A stretch of 64,000 bases of DNA from Forficula auricularia (Eukaryota > Arthropoda > Insecta > Dermaptera > Forficulidae). A program made the translations under genes and the position numbers. The DNA lies in the NCBI GenBank assembly GCA_024734495.1, contig JALMQS010000070.1:11256572-11320571 (forward strand). The letters run 5' to 3'. This document shows positions 10,690 to 21,484 of the stretch, one piece after another. The notes under the pieces are model-generated. The model saw nothing but the letters and a program-made list of their open reading frames with translations. It was not told the origin of the DNA and did not search any database. Numbering within the stretch: position 1 is the stretch's first letter; every line of letters begins with the position of its first letter.

Positions 10690-11534
10690 CAGAGGTGGCC
10701 ACAACGTGGCTCGCGGGCCGCATGCGGCTCTTCAGTCAATCTCGTGCGGCTCTTGAACCCTCTTGAATAATACTGATTTTAAAAAGTACAGGGTGGGGCA
10801 TAAAGATCTACCACATTTTAAAGAGTTATAAAAAAATTAAAAAATTTAATTAAAAAGAAACTGAATATATTTTTGAAAAGAACATTATCAGACAAAAGGA
10901 GGGGGTCAAAAATGAAAATTCTAGCCCTTTAGACCAAAATCAACCAAATTTTCTATACATATTCTGTGGACCCTCAGAAGGTTAGAAATGCAAAAACTAA
11001 CCAGTGAAAATGGAGAGAGGGTCAAAAATGAAAATTCTAGCCTTTTCGACCAATCTATGTATACAAAATTTGATTAGTTTTTACATTTCTAGCCTTCTGG
11101 GGATCCAGAGAATATGTATACAAAATTTGGTTGAGTTTGGTCAAAAGGGCTAGAATTTTTTTTGACCCTCCCCCCTCTTTTATCTGATAATGTTTTAAAT
11201 ATATTTAAAAAAAATTTCATTTATTTTCTTTTCAAAAATATATTTAGTTTTTTTCTAGTTAAATTTTTTCATTTTTTTATATCTCTTCAAAATGTTGTAG
11301 ATCTTCATGCCCCACCCTGTATAATAATCAAATTAAAAAAATAATAATACAAAAATTATTTTTGTAATGTTATAAGTAGAGCAAAAAATATATGTTACTT
11401 CATTTATATTTTATAAAATAAAAAAATGTGTCTTTTTTTAATAAATCATTAATTAATGTCCAAAGAATGATGTTCGCTTTGAAACAGTTTTATAAATTCG
11501 CAGCTTCCAAATTTAAGGTTAGTGGCCACTCCTA
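10690..11534. mobile_element. hAT element with perfect 8-bp TSD
   Basis: Terminal repeats CAGAGGTGGCCAC and GTGGCCACTCCTA, flanked by TACTATAC at 10682-10689 and 11535-11542. The subterminal CTCGCGGGCCGCATGCGGCTC-like region is typical of hAT ends. It is non-autonomous and is itself interrupted by the MITE at 10787-11321. Confidence 0.85.
10787..11321. mobile_element. TA-flanked MITE inside the hAT element
   Basis: TIRs TACAGGGTGGGGCATAAAGA and complementary TCTTCATGCCCCACCCTGTA, about 40 bp, with TA at both ends, consistent with a Tc1/mariner-type target. The interior has tandem-like blocks (AGGGGGTCAAAAATGAAAAT, GAATATGTATACAAAATTTG) related to those in repeat M2 and the Helitron-like elements. 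No transposase. Confidence 0.8.
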
Positions 11535-11644
11535 TACTATACTGTGCAAATTAATTGAGACAAAGTAAAAAAAATCGCTCTTTTTCAAAAAACTTAATTC
11601 TATAGCCTTATATGTTATACACAGTTAGGGGTTCGTGACTATTT

Positions 11645-12840
11645 ATCATGTATTTTGAAATAAATTCTTGATATGAGTATGTTTAGCAAGAGTCCTATAT
11701 TTGATTCTATCGTGAATCGAATGCACGCGATTTTTGTCAGATATTAAGTAATAATAATATCTGAATTTATATGTGTAAGAAATAATGAATTTAAATAGTT
11801 TACAAATTAATATATTAAAGAATAATTAATCAAAGAGAGTTGTTTTTGATCGCGTTTTTGGGGAATTGAATATATAAAATCTCAGATTACAAATCCACTA
11901 GGTGATCCATATCAGTGTTTGGTAAAAAGCGTCATGCGGTCTAATCGCGAAATGAAGCTGGATCATACCTAGAAGGATCACATATTTTTCATTCTCTCTT
12001 GGTTCAGACTTAATAATTAGCTGACTCCAATAGCCTCAACCAGCAGAAGTCTAGCGATATATATATATCTTGTTTAAAAACGCGGTCAAAAACAACTCTC
12101 TTTGATATATTAATTATTCTTTGGAAAACTATGAGTATGTTTGCCTGGATTAAGATAACCGCTATAACTTAAGAAAGAAAAATGATAGAAAGTTCATTCT
12201 TGTGCTAAAATGCTTGTATTTTCAATGCCAATAACTTATTAGATTTGGTCTTTCTTGCTTATAGAACTTCTGGTTCAAAAATGCAAAAAGAACATTTTTT
12301 GAATGATTTAATTATCATTTTTATTTACATAGAACAAATTCAAGGATAAAGGGTGTAATAAAAATTTGGCTAATTCAGTAGTGTATTCTACTCATTGAAA
12401 GCTTCCTAGTCTAAGAAAAAGTTTCTATTAATTACCAAGAGAAGCGGAATGAAGTCTGCTCGGGGGAAGTATAACTTCACGGGGCTCCCATGAAATGAGA
12501 ATATGAACTTTCTCTATTCATTTATCCATCTTTCCAAATGTTTTAAAGAACCCAGTTTTATTCAATTCAGATGATAGCAATGTAAAGACTGGAATCCTCG
12601 CTCTAAAAGAGTAAGTCATATTAAATCTAGGGACGAATTAGGGTCTAGTATAAAATGAAATCAGGCACCTGTTTTTCAATTTTATTTTTACTCGGTACGT
12701 CTGGACGAGCTTAGTATTGAATTCAGTCAAAAATATTAAATTATTTTTTGCTCATTGTGTTGAAAAATGTCCGGTACTGGGAGAAAAATCTTTTTCAATC
12801 ATGATTTTTTCTGTCTGTGTGTCTGGATTCAAATAACTTA
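11645..12840. repeat. Dispersed repeat R2, copy 1 (interrupted)
   Basis: Matches 37600-38400 over about 700 bp: GGATTAAGATAACCGC, TAGAAAGTTCATTCTTGTGC, AAGAGAAGCGGAATGAAG, ATAACTTCACGGGGC, CCGGTACGTCTGGACGAGCT (one side) and TGTTGAAAAATGTCCGGTAC. Partial copies lie at 13290-13500, 38740-38830 and 56945-57270. No frame or TIRs were recognised. Confidence 0.7.
11685..12130. mobile_element. Foldback insertion in R2 with 12-bp TSD
   Basis: Direct repeat ATGAGTATGTTT at 11673-11684 and 12131-12142; the intact copy at 37640 lacks the insert. The insert has arms 11808-11880 and 12050-12122 (AAAGAGAGTTGTTTTTGATC and complement). Its 5' part (TGTCAGATATTAAGTAATAA, TGATTC...GAATC) resembles the Penelope-like DNA at 5100-5240. 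A 12-bp duplication fits target-primed insertion. Confidence 0.7.
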
Positions 12841-12984
12841 AAAATCGGTTGTCTGTAAAGTCGGTTTACTGACGATAGTTGAACGTGACAACGTCATAAG
12901 AAAATATTGATGGAATGGTATTTTCTTATGACGTTGTCACGTTCAACTATCGTCAGTAAACCGACTTTACAGACAACCGATTTT
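12841..12984. repeat. Perfect palindrome, 66-bp arms
   Basis: Arms 12841-12906 and 12919-12984 are exact reverse complements by my reading, with a 12-nt loop. The arms contain TGAACGTGACAACGTCATAAG. Perfect arms in a decayed neighbourhood mean recent origin or ongoing arm correction. No coding content. Confidence 0.9.
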
Positions 12985-13139
12985 TTCATAAAATTCTTCG
13001 TTCAGAAAATCATTTTAAATTTACGAAAATACTTGAATAAAATTTATTGTTTAAATTTCTACTCGAATGTTAAAATTTAATTTTTGATTTTATTATTTTA
13101 TAATAATAAATTTTGTATTGACATTATTTCTTTCAGCAA

Positions 13140-13290
13140 GTAAACTGAATAAAAGTTGTCGCTCGTTCTCGCTTGCACTTCAAGCCTTAAATGGAACGCC
13201 TCAGAGCGAGGTAACGGCGCATGAGTCATGTTTTTTCGAGCGTGCAGCCGGCTCCATCGAATTATAAGACGTTGTCACGTCAAAAAAAGA
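13140..13290. other. GC-richer block with GACGTTGTCACGT motif
   Basis: Contains CGCTCGTTCTCGCTTGCAC, GCAGCCGGCTCCATCG and AAGACGTTGTCACGTCAA. The last shares GACGTTGTCACGT with the palindrome arms at 12841-12984, so both may derive from one element. It looks repeat-derived rather than coding. Confidence 0.4.
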
Positions 13291-13500
13291 AAAAAAAAAG
13301 TTATAGAAAGTTCTTGTGCTAAAAATTATATATTTTCAATGCGAAGAACTGATTTGATTTTAGTCATTCTAGCTTTAGAACTTCTGGTTCAAAAATGCAG
13401 AAAACAGAATGTTTTTTTTTACATTTTAAGGCGATGTATTTATAATATAGGCATAAATAAATTTATTATTAATTATTTATTCTAACTTTTCACTTTTTTT
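13290..13500. repeat. Repeat R2 partial copy
   Basis: TATAGAAAGTTCTTGTGCTA, AATGCGAAGAACTGATT and GAACTTCTGGTTCAAAAATG match R2 copies at about 12190-12290, 37700 and 57080-57190. Confidence 0.65.
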
Positions 13501-13756
13501 TATTTTATTTTTTAATAAATTATGCAGATGGGCGATTCTTTTATTAAAATTTACCCGAGAAAAATGACTAAAAAGAGCACGGATAGAATGATCTTTAGAG
13601 CTAAAGGCATTGTAAAGATGCCAAAAACAAGTCCACACCTGTTTTAGACTATTAGAGATTAATGATACTTAATTTCTATTATTCTAGAAACGCCCTTTTC
13701 ACTCTAGGTAAGAAAATATTAAATTGAAATTAATGTATGATTTAGATATTTATCAT

Positions 13757-14367
13757 TTAAGGGGGTTCGGGACTGTTTATCATTTTTATAAGAAAATTAT
13801 CAAATTTTTACCATCGAATCATTGATGTATTAAATGTTTATTCCCGAAATTTAAAGTTGATCGCCTGTCTCATTACCGAGAAATAAACTGTTGAACATTG
13901 TCCTTTTAGCATGGAAGTAAATGGACCGAGCTTTTAAAAGGGCTATATCTTCTATACAAATTATACTATTTTCTACAAATTTTTACAGATCAATAATTCA
14001 ACTTTTATGAATCAAATGATATATTTTTCAATAGATTTGACAGTCTAGTTAATTAGTTATTCATAAATGTAAAAAATAAAAAGTTATTTGCAGCCAACAG
14101 AATATAACAAAAGCACTAGTGTAGAATTCCAACTCTATTTCTTGAAATCGTTTTTGTGTTAAATAAATGTTTTTATAATGAGAAAAAATTTATCTCAATA
14201 TTATTTTTATTAATATTATCAAAACAAAGATTTATATTCGAAATTAATCTCATTATTAACAATTTTTTTATTAAAAAATTTAGCAGGCAGACGTTGTCAC
14301 TCTGCAGAAATACAAAAGATTTTTTCGAAGATCAACCAGATAGATAAGCTGTCCCGAACTCCCTTAA
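13757..14367. mobile_element. TTAA-flanked MITE family A, copy 2
   Basis: 611 bp: the left end TTAAGGGGGTTCGGGACTG mirrors the right end GTCCCGAACTCCCTTAA. The interior is near-identical to copies 1 and 3 (AAATTTTTACCATCGAATCA, TCAATAGATTTGACAGTCTA). Open frames inside are shared noise, not genes. Confidence 0.85.
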
Positions 14368-14708
14368 TTCGTACGAAGTGTGTCCTCCTTTAGCAGAAAT
14401 TACCTGTTGAATTCGTTTTGGCATTGACTCTACCAAATCTGAGAAAAAACTGGCTTGTCCCAATTAATTTACACAGTATATTATTTGAATTTGATATTCC
14501 TATGTGTAAAAATGGATAAGTAAAATTATCCCGTATCATTCTTCTAAACTGTGTTGTCTGATTCTGTTTGTTTTGTTTCTGAAGCTGTTTGTTTGATTAT
14601 TGTTTATGTGAATGTGCCAATTTTTTTGAATTTCTGATGGCCATTGGTAACTGAGATAAAGAAAAATAATGTATTTTAGATGAATGTGTGATGTATCTAT
14701 TTGAAACC

Positions 14709-14739
14709 CTGAAGAAGTCGGCTAAGTCGACGAAAAGTT
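14709..14739 (+). ncRNA. Hammerhead-like core, cleavage site lost
   Basis: CTGAAGA, then GTCG/CGAC stem (14717-14720, 14728-14731) and GAAA, but followed by AGTTG instead of a GUC context. A degenerate relative of the FB1 motif. Confidence 0.3.
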
Positions 14740-14830
14740 GGGAAAAATAAAAAAATCACACAAAAACGTTTCCTTAATTCACATTATAAACTCTCATTAA
14801 TAATAATAAGTATATAATATAATTGCATGA

Positions 14831-14865
14831 AAATATAGTTTCGAAGCTTTGACCTTCATCATCAG
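14831..14865 (-). ncRNA. Hammerhead motif, minus strand, degenerate
   Basis: On the minus strand: CTGATGA, GAAGGTC/GCTTC stem, GAAA and CTATATTTT. Core boxes are intact but the GUC cleavage triplet of CTATAGTC is replaced, so it should not cleave. Confidence 0.5.
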
Positions 14866-15514
14866 TATTTTTAATTAGAAATATATTATCTGGTGTTATT
14901 TTAATAGGTTCAATTACTCGATTGGATATAGAAAAATTCGTTTTGTTGTTATTTCAAGCTAGCCACATATTTGGGTTTTAAATACGGTTCGCTATGAAAA
15001 TAATGACTTGTTAGGTTCTTTTCTTGGAAATCATCCACCACCATACGAGATATAGTGAAGTATAAAATCATATTCAGAAAATCTTAAAAACGGCTAAATA
15101 TATTTAAATAAAAAAAATGAAGTAATTCAAGGAGTTTTGGTCTACAATAATAATCTTATATAGTGAAAATTAAAAAATTTATATTTTAAAAGATAGCTAT
15201 TATTTATTTTGAAATAATTTTAACGCCTGTAAATATCAATTAATGACTTTTTGCATTCACTAAACTCACTATTATCGATTTCACAAAATCCACTGAGGAA
15301 GAGGGTGTGTACTTAGGCCTTAGAAATATTTGGATCTATTAATCACGTAATTTAATACCTAAAATTACTCTAAACAAGCAAAAAAATGTAATTACATCCT
15401 TCATTACGAAATTTTAAGCGCGACGTGATTTTTTTTAATTTTAAAACCCACTAATAGTTAATGAAAAATAAATTTTATTAAAATTAGGAAATTTATATTA
15501 TTAATTTATGAAAT
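14866..15514. other. AT-rich stretch, no gene seen
   Basis: No repeat end, coding frame or splice pair was recognised between the minus-strand hammerhead and the R1 copy that follows. Confidence 0.3.
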
Positions 15515-15700
15515 GATTGGGAAGGGGAATAATGGAATTGGAATAATTATTGGAACAGAGATTTTTTTATTTAATTAGTTTTTTCCTCTTATTAAAAACA
15601 AGGACTAAAAAGATGATCAAGGACAGTCGATGGTGGAGAAGTAATCTCCGAAGTCGAAGCTCAAATACAATGTATACATTAATTCATGTAAAATAAAATG
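15515..15700 (+). repeat. Repeat R1, single copy
   Basis: GGGGAATAATGGAATTGGAA, CCTCTTATTAAAAACAAGGA, ATGGTGGAGAAGTAATCTCC and ACAATGTATACATTAATTCA, as in the array at 540-1240. Confidence 0.7.
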
Positions 15701-15722
15701 ATGAAATTATTAATTTAAGACC

Positions 15723-15782
15723 CACTAAATAGTCCAGAGAGCGTAGCCCCCTGGTTAGAAAGACACTCTTCGCAGCTGGTTA
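15723..15782. repeat. Short dispersed repeat R3
   Basis: GTCCAGAGAGCGTAGCCCCC and GCAGCTGGTTAT; a related copy is at 39174-39242 (AGTCCAGGGAACTTAGCCCC, ACAGCTGGTTAT). Possibly a SINE fragment; not resolved. Confidence 0.4.
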
Positions 15783-15790
15783 TATATATA

Positions 15791-16135
15791 TACAGTGGGT
15801 GGCTACAGTATTATACTCAAATGATTATTGATCATTTAAATTTATTTTATTCAAACTTTTCAAAAAATCTAGTGGTAATCTAGTCTAGTATGCCTTTTGG
15901 ACTGGGTTGGCTCAACCCGATCAAAAATGTATTGGCGGCCCTAAAAAAAGAAGTTCGCAAAGATAAAATAATTACTAACAAAAGGGACGTGATAGAAGAT
16001 ATTATTAAATCATGGCAGAATACACCTGCACTTCCAAAAATAGCTAAAAAATGCATTGCCAGCATGCCAATGCTCCACATACAAAATGTGATTGCGGAAA
16101 GAGAGGATTCACTAAATATTAAAAATGTATTTTGA
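15791..16135 (+). pseudogene. Tc1-like transposase, internally deleted
   Basis: A Tc1-type 5' end TACAGTGGGTGGCTACAGTA at 15791 is followed after only 100 bp by the transposase C-terminus (15890-16135): NPIKNVLAALKKEVR, ITNKRDVIEDIIKSW, IAKKCIASMPMLHIQNVI. This is the region after the last catalytic acidic residue in Tc1 transposases. The DNA-binding domain and the DDE core are deleted, so it is a non-autonomous derivative. A matching right terminal repeat was not found downstream. Confidence 0.75.
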
Positions 16136-16880
16136 ATTGTATTTGTATTATTGAATTTGTATTGTCCTAAGCTAATAAACCTATAGATAAACAATTGAAA
16201 TGTTATCATGAGTTTAATAGGAAGCTAAACCCTTAAAAACGTATGAAACAGTGGTGTCATTCAAATTTAGCACAGCGGAAACGCTGAAATTACTGGTGAC
16301 ATGGGGGTTCTGGGACTATAATATATAAAATAAATAAATAAAAATAATTTTATTTAATATTTCATTTGGAAAAATATATTTATCAACCAACCTCTAGCAA
16401 CTTTTTGCTCTTATTTATTCTGATTTAAAGATAACCCTTCATTTATTTGTGGCCCTAATACCAAAGCTCCTCGCTGCTGCTGCTGATGTTTGTTTTTTAT
16501 TGATTATCTTTTTTCCCTCTCTATCTCATTCATCTATTCTCTTTTTATGTTATCTTCCTCTTTTTTCTCTCTCTCTCTCTTTCTTCTAAACTAAAATAAA
16601 TGATGTTTACTAAAGAAATCCTTTTTAACAAATCTGTTTTATTTTTCATTTTTGTCTTCTGTTCAAATAACATAAATTTCAAAAAATAAATAATAAATAC
16701 TATTGAAAAATTACTGAGAATAATTCACACTTTTGTAATGATCAATATTTACTCGTAAAATGTAAAGAAAAACAAAAAAAACAATCGAATCAAATATTAT
16801 AGATCCGAAATATTTATCAGAGTGTATAAAAATAACGTTTCTATTAAAGAGGCTCTGAATATACTATAGAGAAAGCTCGA
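16136..16880. other. Sequence with CT microsatellite, no gene seen
   Basis: Contains a CT run near 16567-16582 and a GC-richer patch near 16440-16490. No coding or repeat family assignment. Confidence 0.3.
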
Positions 16881-17014
16881 GCTAGAGAGAGGACTGTCTG
16901 CTAATCAGATTAAGGTGGGCGTGGCCACAAGTGCAGCTTACTCCAATTGTTGTGAAATAAGCGGCACTTATGCCAGGCCTACTTCATTCTGATTAGCATA
17001 CAGCCCTCTCTAGC
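16881..17014. mobile_element. Small MITE family M1, copy 2
   Basis: TIRs of about 25 bp, GCTAGAGAGAGGACTGTCTG and complement ending CCCTCTCTAGC. The interior GTGGGCGTGGCCACAAGTGC matches the copy at 8224-8337. Confidence 0.75.
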
Positions 17015-17084
17015 TGGGTTTTCTCTACAGGTGTACACTGTACAGGCATCTCAAACCGTGTTTCGTAGTTTTGTCTTTTGAAGA

Positions 17085-18060
17085 GTGATCCCTTATCCCT
17101 GACCCCATTCATTTATTATGTTTGTTTTTTGTTTGATCGACTCTCAATTGACTATTCCTGAAAGTTCTTTGAGAAAAGATTTGTTACCTCAGTGATTGAG
17201 TTGTTTATCAGGAAAGATGTTCCTGCTAAAACCACTTATAACCATATTTTAATAACACATCAGAATGTACGACGTTTCGACAACGATTTCTGGAATCGTT
17301 TTCAAGTGCAGGTTGAAGTTTTCAATTTTCTGGACACTAGACAGTCAACGTGTAAAATCTACAAACTCAAAATATTTAAATTTAAATAATTGCATTTTTG
17401 GAAAAACTGAAAATCAAAATTAGCCGCCTCAGTCTATCTTAAGACTTCAATCTGCATTTGAAAAAACTTTAAAGATAGGGATTAAAACGTCGTGCAAACT
17501 GATAAATATACCTCTTTTAAATATGTAACCTAAGTGGTTTCTTGTAATAATTCACATTCACACGAAAAAATTGCCAAAAAGTTACATTCAAACCTATTAA
17601 AAAAATGGCAGAAATTATCTCAAAATTTAAAGATAAAATCAAATTCAAAAACAAAAGTGTTCATTGCTAAAGCAATAAATATTATGTGGGCAAAAGGGGC
17701 CGGAAATGATCAACCTGAATTAAACAACAAAAACTTCTGAAGGATCGAAGATTTAAATTTGAAAATTCTGAGTTTTTTGGTTAGATTTTACATGTTGGTT
17801 GGTCCTGGTCTTATTTTAAATTAATGACCAAAGCTAGTCTATCTTAAAACTTTAACTTGAAAACGACTCCAGAAATCGGTGTCGAAGCGTTGTGCATTCT
17901 ATTGAGTTTATTCCATTAAAAGTGATTTCAGTCGAAAAAAATTTCCTGATGAACAATTCAACCACTGAAGCATCAAATCCTCTATCAAAGAACTGTCGGG
18001 AACAGTCAATTGGGGGTCAATCAAACAAACATAATAAAAGACTGGCCTGATGTCAAGAAG
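17085..18060. repeat. Long foldback element, about 975 bp
   Basis: Outer arms (AATGTTTG..., TTGATCGACTCTCAATTGAC versus GTCAATTGGGGGTCAATC near 18006) and inner arms (AGTGATTGAGTTGTTTATCA versus its complement near 17955) are mirrored. CGAAACGTCGT cores face inwards (minus near 17268-17280; decayed plus near 17883). The open frame 17534-17740 is not protein-like. Probably related to the FB elements. Confidence 0.65.
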
Positions 18061-18110
18061 GATCAGCCATCAAAAAATGAATCTCTTATAAAGATAAGAA
18101 TAAATAAATA

Positions 18111-18465
18111 TTATATTTAATATGGATTTACTATGAGTTAAGGATACTAGGTCACTTATTTCACATTAAAATATAAGTGACCTAGTATCCTTTTTTTTTA
18201 TTTATTTATTTAATGTCACCGGGAACAAAGCCCATTTAGACAGCACATAAGTAAAGTGTTAGTAGGGTTAGTGGGGGAGCCGAGTTTTCAGCCGGTAGAA
18301 ATTTTTATTCGTCAGCTAGATCGAACCCCGGCCTCCCATTCCAACATCGTCATAATCGATCGATGTCGAAACGAGGCCAGTGCGTTAGCCAACTGAGCCA
18401 ACCCGGCTCCCGACCTAGCATCCTTAACTCATAGTAAATCCATATTAAATATAATATTTATTTAC
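18111..18465. repeat. Palindrome interrupted by a SINE
   Basis: GATTTACTATGAGTTAAGGA and CACTTATTTC on the left are mirrored by AAGTGACCTAGTATCC and, beyond the SINE, by TCCTTAACTCATAGTAAATC. Confidence 0.75.
18192..18411 (-). mobile_element. tRNA-derived SINE, family S1
   Basis: On the minus strand it starts GGGAGCCGGGTTGGCTCAG, with an A-box-like TGGCTCAGTTGG and a B-box-like GGTTCGATC, and ends in an AAATAAATAAA tail. Target duplication GACCTAGYATCCT (18179-18191 and 18412-18424, one mismatch). Confidence 0.85.
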
Positions 18466-18640
18466 TCTTATCTTTATTAAAGATGTTTCACCTTGCACCA
18501 ACACCACAATCTCTACTAATTATGAATCTCTTATGTATAGAAACGTTATTTTTACATTGTTTGATAAGTATTTCGCATTTATATTATTATTACTCTTATT
18601 AAACGAGCAAAAATTGTATATTTATTTGTATATATATATG

Positions 18641-19400
18641 TATCTTGGTTATATTTTGAAAACGACTCTACCGATTTTGATGAAATTCACGGGTTAGGGA
18701 GTTTTTGGGGTGACGATTCGATCTGACACGGTCTCATCTTCGACAAAATTGTTTTTGATGGGCTTTTTGTAATCAAATTAATTATTCTCAGGTAGACAAA
18801 TCCCATTCTTAGGGTTTTAAAAAAGGTTACTACTTACTTATTTTACCTTTTGTACCCAGGCAGACAATGGGGTGCCTTAATTCATTGTTCTAAAAGGCCT
18901 TGAAGAAGTATTGTGATTGTGGATTTTAACATATTTTGTTCTCCATAAACGTTAGAAATATTAATAAACGTTTTATAATTGTTTTTATAAAGAACTTTAT
19001 TTATTTAATAGAATAAAAAATAATCAAGAATTTATTTAAAAATATATTTCGCATAAGCAGGTTCTCAATTTTCTGAAAAAACAACACATTTTGATAGGTT
19101 TTATTTATTAACAATTGGATGAATAAAAATGAATCATTTGGTTGAATCAAAACAGGTGCAGGAGGTGGGGTGCAGTGGTGGGGGATCCAGGGTTAGGGCG
19201 AAGTTTCGGGGGTAGTGTCAAGCGGGTTGGGGGGGTACAGTGGGCGAATACTATATATATTTGTATTTTTTTTAATTTGAAAACGGCTCTCAAATAAAAA
19301 TCGACCTTTTTAAATTAAAAATAATATTAAAATAAAGGTTTTAACAAACTGAAGGAAGAAGTTACCGAGCATCGCTCGGTACCTCTAGGTACTTATTATT
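18641..19400 (-). mobile_element. Helitron-like element, minus orientation (tentative)
   Basis: Minus-strand start near 19400 with GTACCGAGCGATGCTCGGTA hairpin; end near 18641 with TTTTCAAAATATAACCAAG after the conserved AAATCGGTAGAGTCGTTTTC block. The plus-orientation relative spans 41850-43232. A G-rich patch lies at 19152-19245. Confidence 0.5.
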
Positions 19401-19480
19401 ATATAGGGCGAAGCTAGCAGTAATTCACATGTTAATACATGGTTGGTAATTTAAAAATAAGGCTTCGAAAAGTACCCCTA

Positions 19481-19590
19481 GTAGCAGAATGTTTCGAACT
19501 ATATAGTAACTATATAGCGCCTATATAGATTCTCGAAAACTACATAGGGACTATATAGTTACTATATAGTTTGAAACATTGTGCTACTAC
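19481..19590. mobile_element. Small palindromic MITE
   Basis: TIRs GTAGCAGAATGTTTCGAACT and complementary AGTTTGAAACATTGTGCTAC enclose repeated ACTATATAGTAACTATATAG blocks. No coding capacity. Confidence 0.7.
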
Positions 19591-19699
19591 TAGTAGCCTA
19601 CTGATGCTATTCCTAAATATTTCACTTTTTCTATAGATATAAGTGAAAGTAAAAAAATAAATAAATAAATAAAATAATGTTTCTAATTAGAATCATTAT

Positions 19700-20580
19700 C
19701 AATTTATAAAATCGCAAAAGCGGTTACAGCGCTCTCTCCCGGCCATTATCCTAAATTATAATTATTAAAAGGTTAAATTACGTTATATACATTTAATTAA
19801 TTTTAATTAATTTTAATAGTAGAAAAAAAAGAACGAACATTTGCGTAATTTAGAAAAGACCTTTTTTTTGGTTTTTACTAAAACTACTTAAAATCTCAAC
19901 GGAGAGTTTTAGTTTATCATTGAAATAAAAAAATGAAGAAGAGGGAAGTAAGAAAAACCCCCAGGCAAAAACGCCGCCCCTTGAATAACGGTTTTGATTA
20001 ATTATTTTAATGGAGTCTATGGCATAATAAAAAAAAGGGGGTAAATTTTTTCTTCTATTTGTTTTTTAAGAGTGTTTGAAGAGAGAAACGGCTCGGTACG
20101 CCGGGGCTTGGCGCTAATTACAAAAGGCACGGCGCACTAATGAGATTCCCGGGCTGAGCACAAAACATTATTAAAATTCATAAATATAATTAATAGCAGG
20201 TTACCTCGTTAAATAGGCGAGTGTGGTCTTATCAAGCGGCTAGGATCAGCTGAAGGGGTAAGCCGCGGGTAACTGGATTAAAGGAAACGTTCCAAGAAGG
20301 CCAGCCGACCCGGGAGGGTTAAGCCGCCAATGTCCCAGGGGGGCTCATCTATTCAACCCGAACACACAGACGGGGACTATAATACATTTAATAATACCAC
20401 ACATAAAATACCTACAACCTGATAAATAAATAACACTATATTTTGGAAAATAAAAGAAAACGAAAAGTGTCTATTTTCAACATCGCTAGATGTAGATTTA
20501 CGTTTTGAGTTAAAACTACCTTATTTAAGTTTGTGTTTGTATACTTAAATTTATTCTACGATGACAAGAAGTAATTTATT
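19700..20580. other. Non-repeat, GC-richer block; possible regulatory island
   Basis: From about 20080 to 20360 the DNA is GC-rich (GCTAATTACAAAAGGCACGG, CCGGGCTGAGCAC, GATCAGCTGAAGG) with no counterpart elsewhere in the window, no TIRs and no long frame. TAATTA and TAATGAG homeodomain-type sites are present. A conserved noncoding element or an untranslated exon are both possible. Confidence 0.3.
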
Positions 20581-20838
20581 AAATCATGCTCATATTATCC
20601 CCCTTTTTCAAATTTCTGCCCATAAATTGGACCCCTACAAAAAATATAAAATTTTAGATTTTTATTGATGTTATGAGATAACCTTCTTTAAGAACATTAA
20701 ATTTCAACTTTCTATGGTAATTAAAAGTTCTTGATTTACCGATGTAGAGCTTTTTAGTAAATCTCCTATAACTTGGCCCGCCAGAAATATTTTCAAGATT
20801 TTAAATTTTTCTAGAATTAAAGAGACTTTATGTCCTGT

Positions 20839-21118
20839 GTTGACTGTGGGTCGGTGGGTAGAGTGTCGGCTCGCTGACTCGAAGATCGCTGGTTCGAGAC
20901 CGAGTCTCGGCAGATAGATATTTGTAGTCACCTCCTCTTGGAAAGTAATGGCAACCTACCAAAGAGTATAATTGCCTAATCACCTCTCCAAATTAGCCGT
21001 TCGGAACCGGCGTTAAAAAGTAGGCCCCGTATATCTGTGTAAAACAACTAAACACACTCAGCACAGGTATATGTGGAGAGAAGCCGACACCCGTTTCGGG
21101 TATGGCACTCGAAGAAGA
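20839..21118 (+). mobile_element. tRNA-derived SINE, family S2
   Basis: An A-box-like GTGGGTCGGTGGGTAGAG and B-box-like GGTTCGAGACC are followed by a body with AGTAATGGCAACCTACC, ending GGCACTCGAAGAAGA. Target duplication ATGTCCTGT at 20830-20838 and 21119-21127. A minus-strand copy is at 52470-52702. Confidence 0.85.
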
Positions 21119-21127
21119 ATGTCCTGT

Positions 21128-21290
21128 AATTATCAATTATCTAAGATCACGGGAAGTGCTTCATCAATTGATTTGTAAGACCCAGAGGAAAGCAATGGGA
21201 AACCACCCTTGTGAAATTTCAATGGAGAGGATACTCTCTCTCCATAGTAATCACCGACGGAAGTATGGCACTTGAAGAAGAACTAAGACC
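21128..21290 (+). mobile_element. Diverged S2-like SINE tail
   Basis: GAGGAAAGCAATGGGAAACC and TATGGCACTTGAAGAAGAA resemble the S2 body and 3' end, directly downstream of the full S2 copy. No tRNA head is visible. Confidence 0.5.
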
Positions 21291-21484
21291 CTTATAATTA
21301 TATATAGGTATATATAAAATGTTTGTTATACCTAACTGTAAAAAGAAAATTCTAATAATAAATATCTAGTTTAAATATATACCTATATTTATATGTATTT
21401 GGTGGAAACTCTACAACAGAATCTCCTTAATTATGTATGAAACGTTGAGAAAAAATCATTTTCAATCATAATTTGTTTTCAAAA

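Larger units (their letters stand above)
11540..14478. mobile_element. Tc1-like remnant filled with nested insertions
   Basis: The left end TACTGTGCAAATTAATTGAG pairs with the right end CCAATTAATTTACACAGTA (14459-14478), a Tc1-type terminal repeat next to TA. Between them lie repeat R2, an insertion at 11685-12130, a palindrome at 12841-12984 and MITE A at 13757-14367. The TTACCTGTTGAATTCGTTTTG segment near 14400 is probably remaining element sequence. No intact transposase. Confidence 0.55.

Noticed and set aside
15880..16209. Minus-strand open frame of 109 codons
   Set aside because: It is antisense to the Tc1-like transposase C-terminus, whose plus-strand frame has clear family motifs.
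20070..20360. rRNA gene fragment
   Set aside because: GC-rich, but no rRNA core motif was recognised.
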